Notes under the pieces: model-generated | Told to the model about the DNA's origin: nothing | Database searches by the model: none | What the model saw: the letters and a program-made list of their open reading frames with translations, nothing else | In this document: one piece after another, positions 55,642 through 63,768 of the stretch | Layout of the letters: each line of letters opens with the position of its first letter | How positions within the stretch are numbered: the stretch's first letter is position 1 | Position numbers and translations under genes: made by a program | Assembly: GCF_000739615.1 (NCBI RefSeq) | Contig: NZ_BATP01000057.1 | Location: 1-64,000, forward strand | Origin: Haloferula sp. BvORR071 | Lineage (GTDB): Bacteria > Verrucomicrobiota > Verrucomicrobiia > Verrucomicrobiales > Akkermansiaceae | Length of the DNA: 64,000 bases | Reading direction: 5' to 3'

Positions 55642-56313
55642 TTGGACCATGCGATGATCGGCTCCGCCTCCCGTTGCCGCCGGCTTGCACTGTCACTCGT
55701 CGGGATGATCGCCCTGGCCTTCGCCCCTGCCGCTCGTTCCGAAGAACCATTGCCAACGCCGCCAGCGCAAAGTCTCTCGCTGATCGCCTGGACTCCCAAA
55801 GGATGGGTGATCGATATCGAGAAGGATGGCTCGGGCGTGCCGCGCTATGGCTTGGGTGAGGTGGAGCCTGCCACTTTCCCCGCGGGGACTGTTTCTTTTT
55901 CCCAGGTGCTCGAGTGGGCGGAGACCCGGAGCGAGGTCGCGCGAGGGAATCCCGAATGCGTCGTTGCTGTCATTGATCGCTCGCTGCCTGATGGGAAAGA
56001 AGATTTGAGTGAAAAGAGCCGCGCGATGAGCGGTGACTTGGCGACGCTCGCCCGGCAGATCCTGCCCCATCTCCAGTCCCGGGATGTCGACATGGCGTGC
56101 ATGCCGAAGATCTCCGTCTGCTTCGGAGTAGTCCCCCGGGAATGGGAGTCGGTCGGCGAGAAGATCCTCTTGAACCTTGCGGCGCACGATGAGAAGCGCC
56201 TGGCGATGCTGCTAACGAAGTATCCGCTTGTGAAGAATCCAGAAGTCCGGCCGCGCTTTTATGAACCGGCGGAAACGACGGAGCGGCCTCAGCGGCCGAG
56301 GAATAAACACTAG
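55642..56313 (+). CDS. Secreted hypothetical protein, family A copy 2
   Basis: A 223-residue protein with signal peptide and a single N-terminal module (GWVIDIEKDGSGVPRYGLGE, then PATFPAGTVSFSQVLEWAE), close to module one of copy 1. The second module is missing, and a shorter helical tail replaces it. The last codons (RNKH) come from the 54-bp repeat that overlaps the stop. An alternative ATG lies at 55654. Confidence 0.65.
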   Translation: MDHAMIGSASRCRRLALSLVGMIALAFAPAARSEEPLPTPPAQSLSLIAWTPKGWVIDIEKDGSGVPRYGLGEVEPATFPAGTVSFSQVLEWAETRSEVARGNPECVVAVIDRSLPDGKEDLSEKSRAMSGDLATLARQILPHLQSRDVDMACMPKISVCFGVVPREWESVGEKILLNLAAHDEKRLAMLLTKYPLVKNPEVRPRFYEPAETTERPQRPRNKH

Positions 56314-56355
56314 GGACCTTTGTAATGGAGGGCGAGTCTAGCGAGATGTTAGACC
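56302..56355 (+). repeat. 54-bp gene-linking repeat, copy 1
   Basis: AATAAAC, GGGACCTTTGTAATGGAGGG and GATGTTAGACC occur in the same order and spacing as in the copies at 62354 and 63292. It overlaps the end of family A copy 2 and ends 13 bp before the start of a family B gene. Confidence 0.85.
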
Positions 56356-56368
56356 GCGGCATTGTTCG

Positions 56369-56649
56369 ATGCTTCTTTCGTCCATCCCTGAACTCTTCCC
56401 TGGCATCCTGATCCTCGGCTTCATCGCCCTGGCTATCTCCAGCATGGTCTGGCGGGAGAAGCGCGGCAATGAGCTGGTCTACGGCTGCGCTAGGGCGAAT
56501 GGCTTCCGCTTGATGCGGGCCGACCGCTGCGTGTCTCAAAGGGGCCTTTTTCTGGGTATGTCGAAGAGCCGAACCACTCGGGCTGGGTGCGCTGCGGGAG
56601 TTGGTTCGGCGGCTTGTGGTCCGACCGGTCAGAAATTCGGTGGGACTGA
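56369..56649 (+). pseudogene. Small membrane protein, family B copy 1, frameshifted
   Basis: It begins MLLSSIPELFPGILILGFIA with one membrane helix, then WREKRGNELVYG and FRLMRADRCV as in the intact copy at 62420. At about 56532 the frame is lost. The continuation SKGPFSGYVEEPNHSGWVRC and GSWFGGLWSDRSEIRWD ends at 56649 in another frame. One missing base accounts for it. Confidence 0.75.
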
Positions 56650-56756
56650 AGCGGAGATTCAAAGCTCAAGGGATAAACGAGAGGGGCCACTTTGACGGCT
56701 GCTGGCACCAGCAAGATATTCGGACTTTCCCTTTCAGCTGATCCACTCGTTCGTTC

Positions 56757-56917
56757 ATGCACGATTTCTTCCATGTCTTTCTGGTGATCAGCATCATCGG
56801 CCTGGGCATCGCAGTCTGATCTGGCCGAGGATGCGCAGGGCATGGGCCGGAGAGGTTGGGTGCGCTTCGGGAGCTGGGGAGGAGGGCCCATGTCGGATAA
56901 GATTGATGTCCGCTGAG
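56757..56917 (+). pseudogene. Family B copy 2, internal deletion
   Basis: MHDFFHVFLVISIIGLGIAV is followed by a stop. The C-terminal end EDAQGMGRRGWVRFGSWGGG and then MSDKIDVR is readable directly after in another frame. Compared with the copy at 63372, about 140 bp of the middle are missing. The stretch 56918-57143 has no supported gene. Confidence 0.7.
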
Positions 56918-57143
56918 ATTGACGTGGCGGTAGAACTTCCGTGAATTTCAAACGCCCCAAGGATCAAAGGGCGGAAGCTGCCTGAATATATATTTATTCC
57001 CATTTTCGGACATTATGCCGATTCCTCTTCCCCTAGTGTGGGCAAGTTGATGAGTTCGGCGAATTGCTGCTGTATGTCGAGATGAGAGCCCAAGTCTTCC
57101 TTATCTTTGCTGCGATCCAAGTCTGCCCTAAACTTCTCCTTAC

Positions 57144-58646
57144 GTGAAAACGTCCTCGCATTTCTCGTCCATCTCCTCTCTACTTTTTATTGCCTCCGCC
57201 GGCATCTGCCTCCAGCCGGGTTCAGTCCAGGCAGACCCCCCGCCAGACCTAGTCGTCAATGAGCTAGTCGTGAGCGGGAACGACTTCAGTTTCGGAACCA
57301 CCACGCATGAAGGGTCTCCGGTCGAGGCTGTTCAACTGGGGTATGCGGACCTGTCTCATGATTTGACCTTCACGATGACGCAGCCGGGCAGCTTCACTTG
57401 GAAGGACAACAATGTCAGTGCGAGCAAAGCCAAGATGGTCTTGGGCGTGGATAACACGCTCTCACTCTATCGCTCGGACGCCCCGAGCGTGGGCATGATC
57501 CTTAACCCGACGGACGGAAGGATTGTTCTGTCGGGAACCGGAAGCGGCTTGTATTCGGGAAGCACGCCTCTGGTGACCACCGGCAGCGGCGGTGGGCTGG
57601 TCTTCGGCCCTGCTGCGACATTTACTGCTACAACGACCCTGTCCAATACGACTGCGGCCACGTCTTCCACGACAGGTGCGTTGACGGTGGCTGGCGGTAT
57701 CGGCGTCGCGAAGGATTCCTATATCAATGGCCAGAGGATTGGATCAGGGGGAGGGAATGTAGCGGGTAATCTGGCGGTTGGATACAACGCCTTGAATGCC
57801 AATGGCACCAGTGGCTTTAATAACACTGCCTTGGGGCACAATGTCTTGAGCTCCAACGTCTCCGGTTCTTCGAATACGGCCGTAGGCACCAATGCCCTCC
57901 AATCTAACCTGACCACTTCCAATAATACCGCTGTGGGAACCCTTGCATTAAACGCAAACCTAGGTGCCGCAAATACGGCAGTTGGTGCAGTCTCCCTCGC
58001 GCTTAATACGACGGGTGCTGTCAACACCGCCGTCGGTAACGCCTCGCTGGCGGTCAATACCACCGGCGCGCAAAACACCGCGGTAGGGGCGAGCGCACTG
58101 GCAGCGAACACCACAGGTGGTTTCAATACGGCTTTCGGCTGCCAATCGATGATCTTGAATACGACAGGGGCCTACAATGTCGCGATCGGACATTCCGCGC
58201 TTCGAACGAACTCGATCAACGGTTACAACGTCGCGGTCGGCGCGGATGCCATGCGTTCCAGCAGCGGCGGGGAGTACAATGTCGCAATGGGCTACCAAGC
58301 CCTTTACGGGAGTACCACCGGAGCTCTTAACCTCGCCTTGGGGAAAAGCGCAGGCAGGTTCCAAGCCGACGGGGCGACCGCACTGACGACTGCCCAAAGC
58401 AGCATTTATCTCGGAGCAGATTCGCGGGGTTTCTCCAATTCTGACAGCAATTCGATCGTGATCGGAAGCGGGGCAATTGGTGAAGGCGCGAACACCACCG
58501 TGATTGGCAATAGCTCGACGACCAAGACCCGTCTCTACGGAGAGACGAATGCAGCTTCGCTGAAGGTTGCAGGTGCGACCCTCCTTGAGGGGCAGGTTAC
58601 TATTGCTCAGCGGCAGGGAGATATCTCGATGGGGATCTACGAGTGA
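57144..58646 (+). CDS. Secreted adhesin-like protein with YadA-head-type repeats
   Basis: A 500-residue protein starting at GTG 57144. A signal peptide is followed by a beta-rich N-terminal domain, a SSTTGALTVAGGIGVAKDSY link like phage-tail/trimeric-adhesin shafts, and about nine repeats of roughly 23 residues with NTAVG..AL..NTTG (residues about 225-400). It ends QGDISMGIYE, a tail shared with the broken gene at 42672-43470. It probably forms a trimeric beta-roll on the cell surface. The IS5-like element starts 78 bp downstream, where the partner genes of the other locus would be expected. Confidence 0.78.
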   Translation: MKTSSHFSSISSLLFIASAGICLQPGSVQADPPPDLVVNELVVSGNDFSFGTTTHEGSPVEAVQLGYADLSHDLTFTMTQPGSFTWKDNNVSASKAKMVLGVDNTLSLYRSDAPSVGMILNPTDGRIVLSGTGSGLYSGSTPLVTTGSGGGLVFGPAATFTATTTLSNTTAATSSTTGALTVAGGIGVAKDSYINGQRIGSGGGNVAGNLAVGYNALNANGTSGFNNTALGHNVLSSNVSGSSNTAVGTNALQSNLTTSNNTAVGTLALNANLGAANTAVGAVSLALNTTGAVNTAVGNASLAVNTTGAQNTAVGASALAANTTGGFNTAFGCQSMILNTTGAYNVAIGHSALRTNSINGYNVAVGADAMRSSSGGEYNVAMGYQALYGSTTGALNLALGKSAGRFQADGATALTTAQSSIYLGADSRGFSNSDSNSIVIGSGAIGEGANTTVIGNSSTTKTRLYGETNAASLKVAGATLLEGQVTIAQRQGDISMGIYE

Positions 58647-58723
58647 GGCTCAACTTTTCCGGGCTGAACAATACATAATCGAGATCATTGTTGTGAGCCG
58701 TTTCCATCTAACGGCAGGCCTTA

Positions 58724-59607
58724 GAGGCCGTCTGAAAAATCATCTGTTTGCGGATTTTGATCTGTACTAGGCGGAGTGCGGCATTGGAGAAGCTCGGGAT
58801 GCGCGAGTATCCGAGTAGCTTGACCGAATCCGAGAGGGAGGTCATCCGGCCTCTTCTCCCTGATTGCCCGATGGGCTTGCGCGGCCGTCCGCGCGAGCAT
58901 TCCCGGCGTAGCATCCTCAACGGCATCTTCTACATCATCCGCACCGGTGGCGCATGGCGGATGATGCCTCACGACCTTCCGCACTGGAAAACCTGCTACC
59001 ACTACTTCCGTCTGTGGGCCAAGCAGGGCCATTGGGGGCGCATCCATCACGCGATTCGCGACCTGGCCCGCCTGAAACTCGGCAAAAAAAGCCCAGGTTG
59101 CTGCGATCCTCGATAGCCAAAGCATTCGCACAGCTAGCCAATCCGGACTTCGTGGCTTTGATTCGGGTAAGAAAATTACAGGAAGAAAGCGACACGTCCT
59201 GGTAGACACTTGCGGCTTCATCCTCGTGCTGAAGGTCACCCCCGCCGACGTTCAGGACCGCGACGGAGCCCGCCTGTTGCTGCCACACCTCACCAAGGCC
59301 TACGGCTGGCTCAAAACGGATCTGGGCCGATGGCGGTTACGTCGGAAAGCTCGAGGGTGAGGTGGCCCGCTTGCCGCGCCACCGCCAGATCGATCTGGAG
59401 ATCGTGAAGCGCAGTGACGATCCGAAGGGCTTCAAAGTGCTGCCGAAGCGATGGGTCGTCGAGCGCACCTTCGGCTGGCTGATCCAGTCCGGTCGTCTGA
59501 TCCGCGACCAGGGGTGAGGATCGAGCTTTCCGAAGCGCTGGTTTATCTTTCCATGACCAAGCGCATGCTGGCGAGAATCACGGCCTAGACAATTTTCAGA
59601 CGGCCTC
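58724..59607 (+). mobile_element. IS5-like insertion sequence
   Basis: An 884-bp element. Terminal inverted repeats are GAGGCCGTCTGAAAA at 58724-58738 and its exact complement at 59593-59607. It carries one transposase gene in several frames. No clear target duplication is seen; the right end lies one base from the next IS. Confidence 0.85.
58799..59588 (+). pseudogene. IS5-family transposase, frameshifted
   Basis: It begins MREYPSSLTESEREVIRPLL and reads IFYIIRTGGAWRMMPHDLP in frame one. Frame changes occur at a run of seven A (59084-59090), at about 59318 and at about 59513. The second segment has ILDSQSIRT (first DDE Asp) and TGRKRHVLVDTCG. The third has IWADGGYVGKLEGE (second Asp) and RWVVERTFGWL (Glu region), and the last ends MTKRMLARITA. 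The A7 shift could be programmed, as in some IS5 members. The other two suggest decay or sequence error. Confidence 0.8.
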
Positions 59608-59680
59608 GAATGGCGCGTAGTTAAGGCAGTTTCCGTTGATTTTGAGAGACGAAAAGCCGGCTCAGGTACGGCTTGTTAGC

Positions 59681-61215
59681 GTGACCAAACAACCTTCCCT
59701 CACCGGCTTTCCGCGGACGGTTTTTGCCACCGCCAAGCGTAGGCTGCAAGCCGCCTTGCACGGTCGGCGAGCATCCGTATTGCGCCGCTTGATCTGCGGC
59801 TACGCGCTGATGTTCTCCCGCTTCCTGCCCGGCCCTTTCCTTGAGGGGATCCCGCCGCCCGTCAGCGCCATTTCGGACACGTGCCGGTGTTCTGGGCATG
59901 GCTGGCCCAGATTTTGGAGGCAAACGCTTCATGTTCCAAAGCCGTGAGCCTGATCCAGGCATGGTCGCGCGCCAACGGCTTGCCGGTGCCTTCCGGCGAC
60001 ACCGGCGGCTTTTGCCGGGCCGCCGCCGCATCCGGCCGGAGTTCCTCGCCGCGGTCCAAGCTCCGGTCCTCCGCAGCCTCGCCGCCGGCATCCGCCCTTC
60101 CGATCTATGGCGGGGCCATGTTCTCAAGGACATCGACGGGAGCAGCGCCCAGCTCATCGACACCCGGGCCAACCAGCGCGCCTATTCCCAGCCCTTCGCC
60201 CAGCCCTTCGCCCAGCCCTTCGCCCAGCCCTTCGCCCAGCCCTTCGCCCAGCCCTTCGCCCAGCCCTTCGCCCAGAAGCCCGGCTGCGGCTTGCCTACGA
60301 TGGGCATTGTAGGCGTGCTTAATCTCTGCCACGGTGGCTGGGAAGGATTTGTGACATGCCCGCACACCGCGCACGACTCGGCTATTGCGCCGCGCCTGCG
60401 CAAGCACGTCGGGGAAGGCGACATCCTGCTCGGCGATCGGTCCTTCTGCACCTGCGAACTCATCGCCCTGTTGTGGGAAAAGGGAGCGCACGTGGTCATG
60501 CGCCTCCATCAAACCCGTCACGCCAAGCTCGACTGGCGCAAGGGCAAGGAGGTCTGCGCGATCGAACGTCTCGTTGTCTGGAGGAAACCGCGCCTGCAAC
60601 CCGCCGGCAGCACCATGGGCGTGGAAGCATGGCAGGCTTTGCTGGAAGAACTCGTTTTGCGTTACATCAAGCTCGGCTACGAGGACAGATGCGGGATGAA
60701 GCGGATGCTGGTGGTCGTGACCACTTTGCTCGACGAGGTGGCATACGATGCCTTGGACGTCGCTTCCATCTATGCCCGGCTCTGGGACATCGAGCTGAAG
60801 CTGCGCGACGTGAAGACCACCCTTAGTATGGAGCGTTTCGGCGTGCGCACGCCTGAAATGGCCCGCCGCACCGTGTGGATGATGATGGATCGCCTGCGAG
60901 CTGCTGCGCTGCCTGATGCAGCGCGCCGCAATTGAAGCTGGCAAGCCGGTGGCACGGACGAGTTTCAAGGGCATCCTCGACCATGCGATGGCGAGCCATG
61001 AAAGCTACATTGCCCACCGTGGCCGTCCGCGTCGGTTGGCCACCCATCACGACCGCGTGGTTGAGGCCTGCGCGGGGAAGCTCATCGACCCCCGGCTTTT
61101 CCGCAGCGAGCCAAGAGGGGTCAAGCGCAGGCCGAAGGGCTACCCGTTACTGACCAAGCACCGGAAAGACTACCAGAAGCCCCCTCATCGCGATCGCCCG
61201 AGCTTAGCGGCATAG
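59681..61215 (+). pseudogene. IS4-family transposase with frameshifts and a 12-bp repeat expansion
   Basis: The N-terminus TKQPSLTGFPRTVFATAKRR is in one frame. It continues as VFWAWLAQILEANASC (from about 59890), then RRIRPEFLAAVQAPVLRSLA (from about 60015). The catalytic core is open from there: LKDIDGSSAQLIDT (first Asp), GDILLGDRSFCTC (second Asp) and YARLWDIELKLRDVKTTL (Glu). A last shift near 60888 leads to LLRCLMQRAAIEAGKPVART. Between NQRAY and KPGCG, seven QPFA units are inserted, which related transposases lack (from memory). Confidence 0.78.
60187..60270 (+). repeat. 12-bp minisatellite inside IS4 transposase
   Basis: Seven exact tandem copies of CCCAGCCCTTCG keep the reading frame and encode Gln-Pro-Phe-Ala repeats. 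The copies are identical, which points to recent expansion. Confidence 0.95.
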
Positions 61216-61371
61216 CCGCTAAATACGCGCCATTCCAGACAGCCTCTGATGACGTCCACCCATTTAGAAAGAAATCCTCCGACCTTGGATATCGATGAAG
61301 GTACACCTACAAACTATTAAATCGATAGAAAAAGTTCTGTTTTTTTCGGTTTCGACGCTCGGTGTTAGCTA

Positions 61372-61500
61372 GGCGAAAGAGAAGGCGAAAGAGAAGGCGA
61401 AAGAGAAGGCGAAAGAGAAGGCGAAAGAGAAGGCGAAAGAGAAGGCGAAAGAGAAGGCGAAAGAGAAGGCGAAAGAGAAGGTGAAAGAGAAGGTGAAAGA
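61372..61500 (+). repeat. 12-bp minisatellite at 5' end of family A remnant
   Basis: About eleven tandem copies of GGCGAAAGAGAA, exact except for two C-to-T changes near the right end. Read in the frame of the downstream family A remnant they encode Ala-Lys-Glu-Lys repeats, ending VKEKVKDGIAPP. A stop codon (TAG at 61370) precedes the array, so no start is available. The gap 61235-61371 has no supported gene. Confidence 0.95.
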
Positions 61501-62161
61501 TGGCATTGCACCGCCGGTGCAGTTGATCACCCTGCTCAGGGTGAACGAAGGGTGAACCCTTACTGTATATACCGACGGGTCCGGCTACCTCGTATTCGGG
61601 GCATCGGATGTGGCAGCTTTTCCCAAAGGGACAGTGGCTTTCAATGAGCTGCTTGGAGCGGCAAGATCCCGAAAGATCACGGAACTAAAGGATCCAGAAA
61701 GTATCCAGGTGGCCATCGAAACCTCGCAGGAGGGGCCAGTGAAGCCAGCGGAGGTCAGAGCGATGGGTGCCGACTGGGATGCAATTTGCGAGAAGGTCAT
61801 TCCCCAACTCAAAACGAAGAGCCCACAAAGGTTTGAGAAGCTTCTCAATGAGCGTCCTGTTCTGCGGAAGAAGCCTGAGAAGAGTCCGGAACGGGACCTT
61901 GCTCCCAGCCCTCATCCCAAGAACCAGATCATCCTCAGGAGAGACTGCCAATGCGCGGAGAATTGGCTGCGCCGCTGCGGATCGTTGAGGTGCCATCGTG
62001 CTCACGAGTCCCGGGCGAACAGAGGATCTGTCCCGTGGCTAGCCTACCTCTCAGGCCAGCTGAAGCGGGCGCACCATCCTGCGGCCTGCTTCGCCCACGA
62101 GCTCCGGACCTTATCCAAGCGCCATTCGACTCATCCCCAAGGTTTTCCGTCTCATGGTTAA
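61373..62161 (+). pseudogene. Family A copy 3, truncated with an in-frame stop
   Basis: The frame opens in the minisatellite, runs to TGA at 61553, then continues TVYTDGSGYLVFG, AAFPKGTVAFNELLGAARS and FEKLLNERPVLRKKPE, matching module two of copy 1. The TGA sits where copy 1 has the Trp of GTGWELTVE. The N-terminal module and signal peptide are missing. The C-terminal 70 codons after KSPERD are unrelated to copy 1. Confidence 0.7.
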
Positions 62162-62197
62162 TTTCTCGCCGGAACGCGTCATCTTGCTAGGGTTCAC

Positions 62198-62377
62198 ATG
62201 GCGAAGGTAAAATTCAGGGACTATTACGAGGTCTTGGGCGTGAAGCGGGATGCCAAGCAGGACGAGATCCACAAGGCCTTCTGCATAGCTGGCGCGCACC
62301 CACCACCCGGACGTGGCCACGGCCAAAGGTTCCGTCAGCCAAGCCGACCAAGGAACAAACGGCAGGGGCCTTTGTAA
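62198..62377 (+). pseudogene. Truncated DnaJ-type J-domain
   Basis: MAKVKFRDYYEVLGVKRDAK, then QDEIHKAF, is the start of a J-domain. After a frame change at about 62283 the sequence ARTHHPDVATAKGS is readable, containing the His-Pro-Asp signature. The remaining DnaJ or CbpA domains are absent. The open frame instead runs into the 54-bp repeat and ends NKRQGPL. It is a fragment of a chaperone gene. Confidence 0.75.
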
Positions 62378-62407
62378 TGGAGGGCGGCAACTGCGGGATG
62401 TTAGACC
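62354..62407 (+). repeat. 54-bp gene-linking repeat, copy 2
   Basis: Same length and layout as copies at 56302 and 63292: AACAAACGGC, GGGGCCTTTGTAATGGAGGG and GGGATGTTAGACC. It overlaps the end of the J-domain fragment and ends 12 bp before the intact family B gene. Confidence 0.85.
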
Positions 62408-62419
62408 GAATGCTGTCCA

Positions 62420-62743
62420 ATGTCTCATTCGTCCGTTCCCTCTCTTTTCCCCGGCTTCTTGATCGTCGGCTTTATCTGCCTGGCCATCGTCAATATGGTC
62501 TGGCGCGAAAAGCGTGGCAGCGAACTGGTTTACGGCTGGGCCCGGGAAAATGGCTATCGCTTGATGCGCGCGGACCGCTGCCTGTTCTCAAAGGGTCCCT
62601 TCTTCTGGGGCACTTCCAAGAGCCAGATCGTCTTCCGCGTCGTCGTGCAGGACACGGATGGAATGCAACGCAGCGGCTGGGTGCGTTGCGGCAGCTGGCT
62701 CGGCGGCTTGTTGTCCAATAAGACGGAAGCGCGCTGGGATTGA
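62420..62743 (+). CDS. Small membrane protein, family B intact copy
   Basis: A 107-residue protein with one N-terminal helix (FPGFLIVGFICLAIVNMVW) and a cytoplasmic or exported domain starting WREKRGSELVYGWARENGYR, then FWGTSKSQIVFRVVVQD and RSGWVRCGSWLGGLLS. It is the only one of four local copies with an open frame. The family is not one I can name. It lies 44 bp before a family C gene. Confidence 0.65.
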   Translation: MSHSSVPSLFPGFLIVGFICLAIVNMVWREKRGSELVYGWARENGYRLMRADRCLFSKGPFFWGTSKSQIVFRVVVQDTDGMQRSGWVRCGSWLGGLLSNKTEARWD

Positions 62744-62787
62744 TTCAGCCGAAAAGGGGAGCCAACCGGAGTTGCCTTACATCTTCC

Positions 62788-62991
62788 ATGCGTCCGCTGA
62801 TTCCATTCATTTGTGCCTTCGTCCGGATGTTGGGGCTTTGTTCGATCATTTGCGTTCCAATGGCATTCCTCGTTTGGCTGGGCCCTAGGGATTTCGGGGT
62901 GGCGCTCGTCATCTGGGGACTTCAGATGGTGATGTACATGTCCATCTTCACCGTGGATCTAATCATAGCCTACCGGCGAGGGCCGAAGTGA
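62788..62991 (+). CDS. Small membrane protein, family C copy 1
   Basis: A 67-residue protein with two hydrophobic helices (MLGLCSIICVPMAFLVW and ALVIWGLQMVMYMSIF) and a basic end. The ATG at 62788 gives MRPLIPF, matching MRPSLLL of the second copy; 16 extra residues upstream are possible but not shared. Function is unknown. Confidence 0.5.
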   Translation: MRPLIPFICAFVRMLGLCSIICVPMAFLVWLGPRDFGVALVIWGLQMVMYMSIFTVDLIIAYRRGPK

Positions 62992-63057
62992 AGCCAGTGG
63001 TCCAAGCTCGATCCACGCTTCATGATGCCTGGGAGCAAAATAACAAGCGAATGGCTT

Positions 63058-63315
63058 ATGCGCCCATCCCTCCTCCTCACTTGGAATTGTTTGATCGTCC
63101 TTTGCTATGCAGCGTTCTACAGCCTGCCCTTGGCCTTGGTTGCCTGGGTAGCGCATAGAAACTTCATCTGCGCGGTTATCATATGGGCTTTTCAGTTCCT
63201 GTCCTTTGGTGCGGCGGGGCTCGTCTTCTACATCAAAACCTACCGCATCCACTCCAGGCCGAGCATTTTCCGGGCCCCGAGCTGCCCAAGCAATAAACGG
63301 CGGGGACCTTTGTAA
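63058..63315 (+). CDS. Small membrane protein, family C copy 2
   Basis: An 85-residue protein with two hydrophobic helices, related to copy 1 in layout and in the block AHRNFICAVIIWAFQ versus GPRDFGVALVIWGLQ. The final seven residues (NKRRGPL) and stop come from the 54-bp repeat, so its natural end may have been replaced. The start at 63058 is chosen by alignment with copy 1. Confidence 0.5.
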   Translation: MRPSLLLTWNCLIVLCYAAFYSLPLALVAWVAHRNFICAVIIWAFQFLSFGAAGLVFYIKTYRIHSRPSIFRAPSCPSNKRRGPL

Positions 63316-63345
63316 TGGATGGTGGCCGCAGCGGGATGTTAGACC
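63292..63345 (+). repeat. 54-bp gene-linking repeat, copy 3
   Basis: AATAAACGGCGGGGACCTTT, GTAATGGATGG and GGGATGTTAGACC in the same spacing as the other copies. It overlaps the end of family C copy 2 and lies 26 bp before a broken family B gene. A weaker fourth copy seems to lie near 56673-56699. Confidence 0.85.
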
Positions 63346-63371
63346 CTGTGCCACCAGCCGGCCGTCCATCC

Positions 63372-63680
63372 ATGCACGATTACTTCCATGTCATTCTGGT
63401 GATCGGCTTCGTCGTGCTGGTGATCAGCCATCTGGTCTGGAGGAGGAAGCGAAGCAAGCAACTCATCCACAAATGGGCCGCGGAGAATGGCTATCGCCTG
63501 CTGTAATCGGACCATTGCTGGGCAGGCGAGGGGCCCTTCTTCTGGACCACTTCCAAGGCCCAGGTGGTGCTCCGGATACAGGTGGAGGATGCGCAGGGCA
63601 TGCGCCGCAGAGTCTGGGTCCGCCTCGGGAGCTGGGTCGGCGGGCTTACAGCGGACAAGACCGATATCCGCAGGGATTGA
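63372..63680 (+). pseudogene. Family B copy 4, in-frame nonsense codon
   Basis: MHDYFHVILVIGFVVLVISH and WAAENGYRLL are followed by TAA at 63504. The same frame then continues SDHCWAGEGPFFWTTSKAQV and RVWVRLGSWVGGLTADKTD to a stop at 63678. A single codon change would restore a 102-residue protein matching the intact copy. Confidence 0.8.
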
Positions 63681-63768
63681 TCGGGTCCGGTGCTTCGCCG
63701 CGTGTGAAAAATGCGAGAAGGGCCTCGTTCATGTTGGATGCCTTGGAGAAAGGCGTAGAGTGAAGCCG

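Larger units (their letters stand above)
59609..61234 (+). mobile_element. IS4-like insertion sequence
   Basis: A 1626-bp element bounded by AATGGCGCGTA (59609-59619) and TACGCGCCATT (61224-61234). It carries a single IS4-type transposase in several frames. It directly adjoins the IS5-like element on its left. On its right, TTCCAGACAGCCTC resembles the end of the IS5-like element. Confidence 0.8.

Noticed and set aside
58724..58738. GCCGTCTGAA inside the IS end equals the neisserial DNA uptake word.
   Set aside because: It is simply part of the terminal inverted repeat of the IS5-like element, and the organism is not a Neisseria.
60187..61500. Tandem 12-bp arrays considered as CRISPR-like repeats.
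   Set aside because: There are no spacers; units are directly contiguous and coding in frame.
56349..63345. GTTAGAC in the 54-bp repeat fits the integron core GTTRRRY, suggesting attC sites and gene cassettes.
   Set aside because: No matching RYYYAAC partner or paired arms were found upstream in any copy, and no integron integrase is present.
63206..63763. Plus-strand ORF of 185 codons near the window end.
   Set aside because: It runs out of frame across a family C gene, the 54-bp repeat and a family B remnant, whose own frames are conserved.
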